From NCBI RefSeq assembly GCF_001927285.1, contig NZ_MSIG01000002.1:186001-250000 (forward strand): a stretch of DNA of 64,000 nt. Direction: 5' to 3'. Position 1 is the stretch's first letter, and every line of letters begins with the position of its first letter. Under the pieces are notes generated by a model. That model saw only the letters and a list, made by a program, of their open reading frames with translations. It ran no database searches and had not been told where the DNA came from. Positions 35,436 through 43,593 of the stretch are shown in pieces. The translations under genes and the position numbers were made by a program. The DNA is from Mongoliimonas terrestris (GTDB lineage Bacteria; Pseudomonadota; Alphaproteobacteria; Rhizobiales; Pleomorphomonadaceae).

Positions 35436-36179
35436 TCAGTGGCCCTCGATCATCCCGGCCGGGACGGAGACGCCGAGGCCGATCGGCCCGTCCGGGCCGA
35501 TGGTGTAGGCGACGGCGATCCCGACGATCATGATCGATCCGTCCACCGTGGCGAAGATGGGCGACCCGCTTGCGCGGCCCTTGAGGTCGCAGTCGTGGAA
35601 GAAGATGTCGGGCTGCTGGGTGAGGCCGAGGATGTGGCAGTTGGTCTGCACGAGCAGGTGGGACGGCTTGTCGTGATGGTATCCGGCCAGCATCACGGTC
35701 CGCCCGACCAGCGGCTCCAGGGAACCGCCGTAGACCGTTGCCGGCCGCTTGTCGCCCGTCCGGGTGCCGCGCCGTTGGACGACGACGGTCGCCCAGTCGT
35801 TCTGCCGGTCGGGAAAGGGATTGCCGGTGGAGATGTCCGGGCGCTTGTGCGTGCTGCCCGGCACGACCTGGACGCCCTCGTAGAACGAAAGGAAGCGGCC
35901 CTCGTGATATCCCGCCAGGAAATGCAACTGCCGGGCGCCGTTCGGCTTTCCGGCAAGCCCGTTGACGCAGTGGCCGGCCGCCAGGATGCGGTCCGGCCCG
36001 ATCAGCGTGGCGGAGCAGAACCCGCCGGTCTGGAGATTGAGCCGCCCCACCGCCGTCAGCGGCCATCGATCCGGCCGCGTCGGGACGCGATCATCCGCAC
36101 CGATCACGCCCTCCTGGGCCATCGCGCCAAAAGAGAGGACGGTCAGGATCGCGCCGAGGACTGCTCGCAGGATTGCCAT
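35436..36179 (-). CDS. Secreted trypsin-like serine protease
   Basis: A 247-residue chymotrypsin-fold protease with a signal peptide (about 1-22). The triad is visible: His70 in AAGHC, Asp128 in NDWATV and Ser204 in KGRASGSP. The usual Asp before the serine (GDSGSP) is replaced by Ala (ASGSP), an uncommon variant. Four cysteines (55, 71, 181, 197) could form the usual disulfides. GAGGTG lies upstream of the ATG at 36179, and the longer frame to 36242 is unlikely. Whether it processes an EPS or cell-surface protein is unknown. It is divergent from the sugar kinase gene. Confidence 0.87.
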   Translation of the reverse strand: MAILRAVLGAILTVLSFGAMAQEGVIGADDRVPTRPDRWPLTAVGRLNLQTGGFCSATLIGPDRILAAGHCVNGLAGKPNGARQLHFLAGYHEGRFLSFYEGVQVVPGSTHKRPDISTGNPFPDRQNDWATVVVQRRGTRTGDKRPATVYGGSLEPLVGRTVMLAGYHHDKPSHLLVQTNCHILGLTQQPDIFFHDCDLKGRASGSPIFATVDGSIMIVGIAVAYTIGPDGPIGLGVSVPAGMIEGH

Positions 36180-36329
36180 ATATGACACCTCTTTTGATGC
36201 GACGCACCTTGGCCCGCGGCACCGCCATACGCAACCTCCCACCGGTGACGGCGTGCTGATTGCGCCGTAAGTTCACCCCTGGACGCGGCTATGCCGGCCG
36301 CCCGGTCCCGATCGGCGAGCGAGATTCCC

Positions 36330-37271
36330 ATGAAGACCATCGTGACGCTGACCCTCAATCCGGCCATCGACGGCGCCGCGGAAGCCGACACGGTGCGGCC
36401 GACCCACAAGATTCGCACCAGCAACGAGCGCTACGCGCCGGGCGGCGGCGGCATCAACGTGAGCCGGGTGATCCAGACCCTCGGCGGCGAGGCGATCGCG
36501 GTCTATCTGGCGGGTGGAGCCACCGGGTCGGTGCTGGACGAACTGCTCGACGCCAGGGGAATCCGCCGTCGGCGGATGCCGATCGTCGATCACACCCGGG
36601 TCAGCCACGCCATCCTGGAGCGGTCCACCGGCCTTGAGTACCGCTTCGTGCCGGAAGGTCCGCTGGTGAGCGAGGCGGAATGGACCGCCTGCCTGTCGCT
36701 GGTGGACACCCTGGACTGGGACTTCCTGGTGGCGAGCGGCAGCCTCGCCCGGGGCATTCCGGACGACTTCTATGTCCGCCTGCAGGCTGTCGCGGCGCGT
36801 CGCGGTGGCCACGTGGTGCTCGACACGTCCGGCCCGGCGCTGCAGACCGCGCTCCGGCACGGGGGCTTCCATCTGGTGAAACCCTCGGTCGGGGAGTTCG
36901 AGACCTTGCTCGGCCGGACGCTTGAAACGCCACAGGCCGTCGCGGCCGCCGCGCGCGAGCAGGTGCGGGCCGGCGCGGCCGCCATCCTCGCCGTCACGCT
37001 CGGCCACGAAGGCGCGGTGCTGGCGACCGCCGACGAGGCGCTGTTCATGCCGGCGCCGGACGTGGTCGCCCGGAGCGCCGTCGGCGCCGGAGACAGCTTC
37101 GTGGCGGCGATGACCTTCGCGCTTGCCACGGGCCAGTCGGCCGCGGACGCCTTCGCGCTCGGCGTGGCGGCCGGATCGGCCGCCGTGCTCTCGCCGGGCA
37201 ACGATCTCTGCGCCAAGCCGGACGTCGACCGGCTGTTCCAGATCACCCGCCACGCGGCGGTGGCCCTCTGA
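36330..37271 (+). CDS. PfkB-family sugar kinase (6-phosphofructokinase II / 1-phosphofructokinase-like)
   Basis: A 313-residue ribokinase-like carbohydrate kinase. It opens MKTIVTLTLNPAIDGAAEAD, as in PfkB and FruK, has the sugar-binding PGGGGINVSRVI, and carries the ATP-binding and catalytic signature VGAGDSFVAAM near residue 250. The likely substrate is fructose-6-phosphate. It fits central carbon metabolism rather than EPS, though fructose phosphates feed GDP-mannose synthesis. The ATG at 36330 gives the canonical N-terminus. Confidence 0.88.
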   Translation: MKTIVTLTLNPAIDGAAEADTVRPTHKIRTSNERYAPGGGGINVSRVIQTLGGEAIAVYLAGGATGSVLDELLDARGIRRRRMPIVDHTRVSHAILERSTGLEYRFVPEGPLVSEAEWTACLSLVDTLDWDFLVASGSLARGIPDDFYVRLQAVAARRGGHVVLDTSGPALQTALRHGGFHLVKPSVGEFETLLGRTLETPQAVAAAAREQVRAGAAAILAVTLGHEGAVLATADEALFMPAPDVVARSAVGAGDSFVAAMTFALATGQSAADAFALGVAAGSAAVLSPGNDLCAKPDVDRLFQITRHAAVAL

Positions 37272-37434
37272 CGGTCCGAATCGGTCCCGCCGTCGTCCTG
37301 CGGAATGGAATTCTCCGGCAGCGCCGTTGGCCGGGATGCCGTCACGAAAGATGGCAAAAGGATGGAATTGACTTAGTCGACCAGAATGATCGAGAATAAG
37401 GAACGGTTAACGATCGACCTGGAGACGGTCCGTC

Positions 37435-37623
37435 ATGTCCAGCCTTCATGCTCCGAGCAAGTCTGTCGCGCTGGTGTCGTCCATCCCCGGCCGGACGCCG
37501 GTTGACGCGAAACAGCGCCGCCGGTCTGCCGTGGACATCAGGGCATTGCGCGATCTCGCCCTGGTGGCGCTCGCGTTCGGCTTCATCGCCGCCCTCACTT
37601 TCGGCTTCCCCCTGCCCCACTGA
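37435..37623 (+). CDS. Small single-pass membrane protein, unknown function
   Basis: 62 residues: a polar, basic N-terminal half (QRRRS) and one hydrophobic segment (about 39-57, DLALVALAFGFIAALTFGF) right at the C-terminus. GGAG lies about nine bases before the ATG. It stands alone between the sugar kinase and the convergent metallophosphoesterase gene. Too short to assign to a family. Confidence 0.5.
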   Translation: MSSLHAPSKSVALVSSIPGRTPVDAKQRRRSAVDIRALRDLALVALAFGFIAALTFGFPLPH

Positions 37624-37646
37624 TCGAAGGCGCTGGCGCGTACCCG

Positions 37647-38399
37647 TCAGATCTCCAGGATCGCGAACGCTTGTCCGCCGGGCTTCTCGATGTGGCTTGC
37701 CACGTTGTAGACCGGCACGCCGCCCGGCGTGCGCCCCTCGAACCGGCCCCGGTGGGCGTGGCCGTGCACGATGGCGTCGACGGGGAAGCGGTCGATGGTC
37801 TCGGCGAGACGCGAGGAGCCCAGGAAGGGAAAGATCTCCCGCGGCTCCCCCTCGACGGTCTCCTGGATCGGGGCGTAGTGGAGAACCACCAGTGAGCGCT
37901 TGGCCTTCACGCCGCGCATGGCGATCTCCAACTGCATGGCCTCGCTCATCGCCTCGGCCACGAAGTTCTTGATCGCCGGCTCGCCGAAGCTGCCGAGCAT
38001 GCGCGTGCCGAACCCGCCGGCGAAGCCCTTGGTGCCCACGAAGCCGACGCCGTCGATCTCCGTGCTGCTGCCGTCCAGGAGTTTCAGGCCTGCCTGGCAG
38101 AGGATCGTCTTCACCTCGTCGACTTTTCCCGCCTCGAAGTCGTGGTTGCCGAGCACCCCGACCAGGGGAATCGAGCAGGCACGAAACTGCTCGGCCAGAC
38201 GCTCCGCTTCCTTCGGTGTGCCGGTGTCGGTGAGGTCGCCAGCAAGGACGAGCACGTCCGCGGACCGGGACGCGTCGGCGAACAGGTCCCGGATCAGGCC
38301 CATGTCGCTGGTTTCCTTGACGTGAATGTCGCCGACCGCCGCGATCCGCAGTTTGCGGGCCTCGGCCTTGTCTCCGTCGATCGCCGTCAGTTCAACCAT
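37647..38399 (-). CDS. Calcineurin-like metallophosphoesterase
   Basis: A 250-residue metallophosphoesterase with the motifs GDIHV, AGDLTDTG, LGNHDFEAG, LHYAP and HGHAHRG, giving a complete two-metal site. It is not closely related to the three PPP-type paralogues, which carry GDxxDRG. It overlaps the upstream nucleotidyltransferase gene by 8 bases, so the two form an operon and probably act together on a nucleotide or nucleic-acid substrate. No signal peptide. Upstream in-frame starts exist, but MVELTAIDG at 38399 fits the overlap with the partner gene best. Confidence 0.82.
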   Translation of the reverse strand: MVELTAIDGDKAEARKLRIAAVGDIHVKETSDMGLIRDLFADASRSADVLVLAGDLTDTGTPKEAERLAEQFRACSIPLVGVLGNHDFEAGKVDEVKTILCQAGLKLLDGSSTEIDGVGFVGTKGFAGGFGTRMLGSFGEPAIKNFVAEAMSEAMQLEIAMRGVKAKRSLVVLHYAPIQETVEGEPREIFPFLGSSRLAETIDRFPVDAIVHGHAHRGRFEGRTPGGVPVYNVASHIEKPGGQAFAILEI

Positions 38400-39207
38400 T
38401 GCGCCACTCCCCCTCGCCGCCGACATCCGCGAACCCCCACTTCTCCACCGCGATCGCATAGTCCACCCGCGACAACATCCGGCCGCGACAGACCTTCATG
38501 TCCGGCGGCGGCAGCGACATCTGATGGCGCAGCCGGTCAAGGAGTTCGTCCATCAACCAGCGCGGAATCCGGTCGCGCTCGGTGGGGTAGATCCAGCGGA
38601 AATTGATGAGGTGGGTGAGCAGCACCTCCCAGTGCAACTCCATGTAGTTGAGGAGCCGATGCCAATCGATGGCCTCGTTCTGCTTCAGGATCACATGCGC
38701 CACGTCCGCCCCGTCGTACCGGTGGCGGAGCTGGATGAAGGCCTTCGACCAGATCAACTCGGTCGGACCGACGATCCTGACGGTGCTGCCGAACACGTCG
38801 ACCTGGCGCGCGTCCTCGAACCAGGCATCGTTCACCGGCATGGTGCCGTTCGACGACGCGAAGATCACGTCGAAGAAGAGTTCGCCCTTGTGGACCTTCC
38901 CGAGCCAGCGCTCGTCCTCGATGGTGACGGCGTAGCCGAGGTCCTGGAAGTTGGAAAGGATGCGCGGATAGTCGCCGGCCTTGCAGAAGACGTCGAGATC
39001 CTTCGTGTCGCGGACGATACCCGTGTAGGCGCTCACCGCGTAGGTGCCCGCCAGAAGGAAGGGCAGACCCATCTCGGACATCTGCCCAAGGGCGGTGACG
39101 TAGAAGGCCTCCGCCTCCGGGTTCGTCAGGTGCGGCGCGGCCGCAGCTTGGATGACTTGAATGGGAGCCTCCTGCGGCCGGAGCGATCCACGTCGCCAGC
39201 GAACCAT
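38392..39207 (-). CDS. Nucleotidyltransferase-fold protein
   Basis: A 271-residue protein. The region LAGTYAVSAYTGIVRDTKDLDVFCKAG (about 52-78) is a nucleotidyltransferase core: a G[GS]-like turn followed by DLDVF, the DxD metal site. FFDVIFASSNG supplies a third acidic residue. The rest is helical. Relatives are annotated as minimal or AbiEii-like nucleotidyltransferases. The substrate is unknown. The overlapping metallophosphoesterase downstream suggests a synthesis/hydrolysis or modification/reversal pair. The ATG at 39207 is the only plausible start, though a start some 20 residues later is possible. Confidence 0.72.
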   Translation of the reverse strand: MVRWRRGSLRPQEAPIQVIQAAAAPHLTNPEAEAFYVTALGQMSEMGLPFLLAGTYAVSAYTGIVRDTKDLDVFCKAGDYPRILSNFQDLGYAVTIEDERWLGKVHKGELFFDVIFASSNGTMPVNDAWFEDARQVDVFGSTVRIVGPTELIWSKAFIQLRHRYDGADVAHVILKQNEAIDWHRLLNYMELHWEVLLTHLINFRWIYPTERDRIPRWLMDELLDRLRHQMSLPPPDMKVCRGRMLSRVDYAIAVEKWGFADVGGEGEWRNG

Positions 39208-39401
39208 CGCCGCGATGCGTGCTCCAGGTTGCTCGACCCGACGCCGTGCCAGACCGCCGGGACCTTGCCGTCGGATCCGTCACCGTGCCGGTCGCCCGGA
39301 CCGACCCGGCCGGTGCTGTTCCCATCAAGTCACGGACGCGGCTTCAGGTTCCGCGACGCCGGGGGAGCCAGACGGACGGTCCGCCCCCTCCCCCCGTCCG
39401 G

Positions 39402-41246
39402 TCAGATGCGCTGCCCGCCCATGTACTGGCCGAACACGCGGGCGAGGAAGAGCACCCCGTCCACCAAATAGCGCCGGTGGAGCCGCTTGGGCTCCAGCAG
39501 CATCCGGAACAGCCATTCCAGGCGGTTGCGCCGAAACCACTCCGGCGCCCGCGGCTTGGTCTCCGACACGAAATCCAGGAAGGCGCCGACCGCGAAGGCG
39601 ACGGAGCAGCCGGTGGCATCCGCATGAAGGGCGAGCCAGTCCTCCTGCTTCAGGTTTCCCATGCCGCAGAAGAGCGTGTCCGCCCCGGACTCGCGGATCT
39701 GGGCGACCACCTCGGCGTCCTTGGCCGCCCCGAAGTACCCGTCCCGCACGCCGACGATGTCGTGCTGCGGGTAGCGTTCCTTCAGCGTCACGGCGGCGGC
39801 CTCGGCCACACCGGCCTCGCCGCCGAGCAGGAAGATCTTGAGGGCTCGCCGGGTGTTGGCGAGATAGGCGGGGCAGAAGTCGGTCCCGTTCAGATTGTCC
39901 GGGAAGGTGGACCCGAACAGCACCTTGCTGGCGATGTCGACGCCAAGGCCGTCGTTCAGCACCAGCGAGTTCGCCAGCAGGACCTCCCGGTCTGGGCGCC
40001 GCCGGATCAGGTTGAGGAAGTTGGCGTTGGCGAAGTAGACCCTGAGGGCTTTGCCGCGGCCATGGGAACGATCGATGTAGTCGACGGCCTGATCGGACGA
40101 GAAGGCCGCGATCTTGACCCCCAGCACCGACCGGGTCTCGATCCCCAGCACCTGCCGGTAGACCGTTTCGACCTCACGCACAGCGGAACTCATTTCAAAC
40201 AATCGCGCGCTCGCCTCCAGTCCGGTTCGGGTGGTGCTGAAATCGTCGATCGAGTCCCAGATCGACAGGATGCGCCGGGCGGCCTCCGCCGGCGTGCTGA
40301 AGTCGACCAGGCTGCCGTAATTGGTCTTGGCCACCAGCGCGCGGTAGGGCGGAATGTCGTTGAGGAAGGGGTAGAGCCCGGCGGCCATCGCCTCGACGGC
40401 AGCGATGCCGAATCCCTCGTACTCCGATGCGCTGAGGAAGACGGAGCAGTGGGCCATCAGCGGGCGGATCTGCTCGTTGGAATAGCCGACCGCCAGCACC
40501 ACCCGATCGGCTATGCCGGCCGCGTCGACCAGCGACTGCACATAGCGGCCGTCCAGGTCGTCGTTGCGACCGACGATCGCCAGCCGCCAGTCCGGATCGA
40601 TGGCCAGCATTTCGCGGAAGGTCTCGATCACTCGATCGATCCGCTTGTTGTGCGAGAATCGGCTGATGGCGATGGCGTACTTGGTCTTGGAGGCGGCGCT
40701 CGCGTCGACGAACTTGTCGATGTTCACCCCGTTCGGAATCGTCACGATCCCTTCCGGCCGAATCGCCCGGAAGGTCTCCCGGTCCTGTTCGCTCACGCAG
40801 ATCACCGCCGCGTAGGAGCAGATCGTCGCCCGGCTCACGGTTCTGAAGTAGATCTTCTTCAGAAAGCCGAACCGGTCGGTGTGGAAAAAACCACCATGGG
40901 TCGTCACGACCAACGGTAAACGCTTGAAGAAGCCCAGCAACCCGAAATAGTCGAATGCAAAATCGATTGCATGGACATGCAAGATGTCTGCGCCGTTCAG
41001 GTGCATAGCCATGGCTGGCGCGAGCGGATAGCGCCGCGACCCGTAGAACGGCACGCGCACCACCTCGACCCCGTCGATCGTCTCGGTCCGCTGCAGCACT
41101 CGACTGACATCGGCAAAGCTTCGGTTCAACGTAACGACACGGACGCAATGCCCCGCCCTGACCTGCGCCGTCGCGAGGTCATGCACAGCAAACTCGAGAC
41201 CTCCAGCCTGAGGCAAATATTGCCGCACAACATGGGTAATTTTCAT
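39402..41246 (-). CDS. Fused glycosyltransferase: GT4 (GumH-like) plus GT26 (GumM/WecG-like)
   Basis: A 614-residue single frame with two transferase modules. Residues about 1-365 are a GT-B/GT4 enzyme: QYLPQAGGLEFAVHDLA (10-26), ISRFSHNKRIDRVIETF (194-210), and the EX7E motif Glu277 to Glu285 in EGFGIAAVE. Residues about 375-614 are a WecG/TagA/CpsF (GT26) domain: VYFANANFLNLI, LNDGLGVDIASKVLFG (430-445), NLNGTDF (451-457) and a basic C-terminal membrane-binding tail. In xanthan-type loci these activities are separate proteins: GumM adds the second glucose and GumH the mannose. Here one chain could perform both consecutive steps. The gene has an AT-rich upstream region (41247-41400) and is divergent from the MgtC-like gene. 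Confidence 0.9.
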   Translation of the reverse strand: MKITHVVRQYLPQAGGLEFAVHDLATAQVRAGHCVRVVTLNRSFADVSRVLQRTETIDGVEVVRVPFYGSRRYPLAPAMAMHLNGADILHVHAIDFAFDYFGLLGFFKRLPLVVTTHGGFFHTDRFGFLKKIYFRTVSRATICSYAAVICVSEQDRETFRAIRPEGIVTIPNGVNIDKFVDASAASKTKYAIAISRFSHNKRIDRVIETFREMLAIDPDWRLAIVGRNDDLDGRYVQSLVDAAGIADRVVLAVGYSNEQIRPLMAHCSVFLSASEYEGFGIAAVEAMAAGLYPFLNDIPPYRALVAKTNYGSLVDFSTPAEAARRILSIWDSIDDFSTTRTGLEASARLFEMSSAVREVETVYRQVLGIETRSVLGVKIAAFSSDQAVDYIDRSHGRGKALRVYFANANFLNLIRRRPDREVLLANSLVLNDGLGVDIASKVLFGSTFPDNLNGTDFCPAYLANTRRALKIFLLGGEAGVAEAAAVTLKERYPQHDIVGVRDGYFGAAKDAEVVAQIRESGADTLFCGMGNLKQEDWLALHADATGCSVAFAVGAFLDFVSETKPRAPEWFRRNRLEWLFRMLLEPKRLHRRYLVDGVLFLARVFGQYMGGQRI

Positions 41247-41548
41247 ACAACCACTCTGGTTCCGTCGTATGCCTACTCCACAAACAAGCTTTAAAGCATC
41301 CTCTTCATCAAAAATGCTGATATGAAAACTGCTTGATTACTGAAAAGCGAGACAAAATCGGAATAGTAACCCGCCGGCGGCGTGCTTCGTTTGATGGCGG
41401 TCACCAATAAACTCCCGAACGACTAACTTCAAGGAATGATGCTGGTTGAGCGATGTGTCGGGCTTAAGGCAAACCGCCACGGCCGTGGCGCGAGAGGAAC
41501 CAGGGATGCGGCGGCGGGTTCCGAAGGACACGTCGGATGGAGGCATCC
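41247..41548. promoter_or_regulatory. Divergent AT-rich regulatory region, fused transferase / MgtC-like gene
   Basis: About 300 bases, AT-rich from 41250 to 41370, without a supported gene. GGAGG with a 5-base spacer precedes the ATG at 41549. Confidence 0.4.
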
Positions 41549-42100
41549 ATGGACGATCAAACGATGCTCTGGCGGATGAGTGTCGCGGCGCTCGGCGGCA
41601 TGGTGCTGGGGCTGGATCGGGAACTGCGCGGCATTTCGGCGGGCCTGCGCACCCACGCCCTGGTCAGCACCAGTTCGGCCATGATCGTGATCTCGGCGCT
41701 TCTGATGGCGGAGGAATTCCATTCCGAGCGCGGGATGAACACCGACCCGCTCCGTGTGATCCAGGGGCTCGCCCAGGCGATCGGTTTCATTGCGGCGGGC
41801 GCGATCTTCGTGGCGAACGGCAGCGTGCGGAACCTGACGTCGGCGGCGAACGTCTGGCTGGCCGCGGCGGTCGGGATCGCGGCCGGCGCCGGGCAGTTTT
41901 CCCTGGCAGGGTTCGGTGTCGCCTTCGGCGTGGTGCTCCTCGTCGTGGTGCGCGTGTTCGAGACCATGCTGCCGCGGCGGACGCGCCGCTCCGACCAGGA
42001 CCTGGACGACGGCGGCCCGGAGGGCGCCAAGGCCGGGCGTGGGCGGCAGGTTCGGACCGGTCCAAGGTCCGGCACGCGCGAGGACGCAACGGACCCCTGA
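41549..42100 (+). CDS. MgtC/SapB-family membrane protein
   Basis: A 183-residue inner-membrane protein with four to five hydrophobic segments. The family signature is visible: ALGGMVLGLDRELRG, STSSAMIVISALL, QAIGFIAAGAIF, and LTSAANVWLAAAVGIAAGAG. MgtC proteins act under magnesium limitation and in stress adaptation, partly by inhibiting the F-type ATPase; in plant- and animal-associated bacteria they affect EPS and cellulose output. The last 40 residues are charged and disordered. I chose the ATG at 41549, with GGAGG five bases upstream, over the ATG at 41537. Confidence 0.88.
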   Translation: MDDQTMLWRMSVAALGGMVLGLDRELRGISAGLRTHALVSTSSAMIVISALLMAEEFHSERGMNTDPLRVIQGLAQAIGFIAAGAIFVANGSVRNLTSAANVWLAAAVGIAAGAGQFSLAGFGVAFGVVLLVVVRVFETMLPRRTRRSDQDLDDGGPEGAKAGRGRQVRTGPRSGTREDATDP

Positions 42101-42482
42101 TCGGAGGCGCCGGTCCCGGAGGTCGGAGAGTGCCGACGCCGGCCAAACACGGCCGGCGCTGGTCGATCGCGCCGCCCTGCCCGCCACGGGGTGCAAATCC
42201 GGCCCTCTGTTGCATTTTGGACATGCGATTCTGCCGTCCAATGATCTGCCAGAGACTTGGCCGGCGCAGCGCTTCAGCTTTCGTTCGTCCAATCACGCGT
42301 CCACGATATCCGCCACTTCGTCCGAACCGAAGAAGACTGCGTAGATTGCTGTCCTCCGAAAGATGACGACGGGAAATGCGCGTATCGACGCTGCAGAGTG
42401 GGTTTGAGAGCGTGCATGGACACCGGGGGGCAAAATAACGCCTGTTCGGGCCGATTGGTTCCACACGAAGGTATTGCCGATC
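42101..42482. other. Intergenic stretch upstream of the esterase gene
   Basis: No gene is supported in about 380 bases. GAAGG just before the ATG at 42483 is the probable ribosome binding site. Confidence 0.4.
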
Positions 42483-43532
42483 ATGCTCTGCCGCATTCTG
42501 GCTTCACTGGCCGCGCTCACCCTTTTGCCCGCCGCCGCATCCGCCGGCTCCCTGGACACCCGCGCCTTCGACAGCGCGGCGCTCGGCGGTCCGCTGACCG
42601 CCATGGTGTACACCCCGGACGGGAACCCGCCGGTCGGGGGCTGGCCGGTGGTCTACCTGCTGCACGGACACGGGGGCACGGAGCGCTCCTGGACCGACCT
42701 CGGCGACATCGAAGCCACGCTCGACCGTCTGATGGGCGCGGAGGGCAGCCTGGACCCGGCGCTGGTGGTGATGCCGCGGGCCGAGAACAGCTGGTATGTG
42801 GACAGCCGCGCCGTTGGCGGACCCGGCGATTACGAGACGGCGCTGGCACGAGACCTGCGGCTTGCCGTCGAGGCCGACTACCCCGTGCGCACCGACCGGG
42901 CCGGCCGGTCGATCGCAGGCCTATCCATGGGCGGGTTCGGCTCCCTGCGGCTCGGCCTCTCCTACCCGGAGCTCTACACGGTGGCGGCGAGCCTTTCCGG
43001 CGCCATCTGGCAGAACGTTCCGGCGGACGCCATCGCCAGCACGCCGGACGACCTGAAGGCCATGCAGAACGAGGTGTATCTGCGCCGCACCGACGCCGCG
43101 ACCCTGACCGCCGGCGTCATCCTTCCGTCGGTCGGCGATCACTATGACGGCGCCTTCGGGACGCCGTTCGATGCCCGCCTCTTCAACCGCCAGAACGTGT
43201 TCACGCTGCTCGCCGCGCGAATCGGCGAGCGCGCGGCTCTGCCGGCCTTCTACATCGCGTGCGGCGACGACGACGGCTTCGGGCTCTGGCGCGGCGCGGT
43301 GGCGCTCTACACGCAGTTGAAGGCCGAAGGCCACGTGGCCCAGCTTCGGATCACCGACGGGGACCATCGTTGGAGCGTCTGGGCCGATCAGGTGGTCGAC
43401 GCTCTCGCCTACATCGACGCGGAGCGGAAATCGGCCGAGGCGAAGGTGGCCGATGTGCCGACCGCGCCGAAGGCGACCATCGTGCCGGCGGCCGTGACGG
43501 TTGAGGATGCCGCCGTCCAGATCCGTCAGTAG
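42483..43532 (+). CDS. Secreted alpha/beta-hydrolase esterase (esterase D / putative feruloyl- or acetyl-esterase type)
   Basis: A 349-residue hydrolase with a signal peptide (1-21, ending ASA). HGHGG (61-65) is the oxyanion-hole loop and Ser148 lies in the nucleophile elbow AGLSMGGFGS. The acid is probably in CGDDDGF and the base His in TDGDHRWSVW. The family hydrolyses carboxylic esters, including those on polysaccharides. Because it is secreted from an EPS locus, it may remove acyl groups from the polymer. The C-terminal 40 residues are low-complexity Ala/Lys/Val. I chose the ATG at 42483; a TTG nine bases earlier is the frame opening. Confidence 0.82.
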   Translation: MLCRILASLAALTLLPAAASAGSLDTRAFDSAALGGPLTAMVYTPDGNPPVGGWPVVYLLHGHGGTERSWTDLGDIEATLDRLMGAEGSLDPALVVMPRAENSWYVDSRAVGGPGDYETALARDLRLAVEADYPVRTDRAGRSIAGLSMGGFGSLRLGLSYPELYTVAASLSGAIWQNVPADAIASTPDDLKAMQNEVYLRRTDAATLTAGVILPSVGDHYDGAFGTPFDARLFNRQNVFTLLAARIGERAALPAFYIACGDDDGFGLWRGAVALYTQLKAEGHVAQLRITDGDHRWSVWADQVVDALAYIDAERKSAEAKVADVPTAPKATIVPAAVTVEDAAVQIRQ

Positions 43533-43552
43533 ACGGCACCCGACATTGCCTC

Positions 43553-43573
43553 GGCCGCGCCACAAGCGCGGCC
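43553..43573. terminator. Possible hairpin terminator between convergent genes
   Basis: GGCCGCGC-CACAA-GCGCGGCC forms an 8-bp stem between the convergent esterase and second Wzc genes. There is no good T tract, so this is tentative. Confidence 0.35.
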
Positions 43574-43593
43574 GGGTTCCGCCCGGCTACCCC

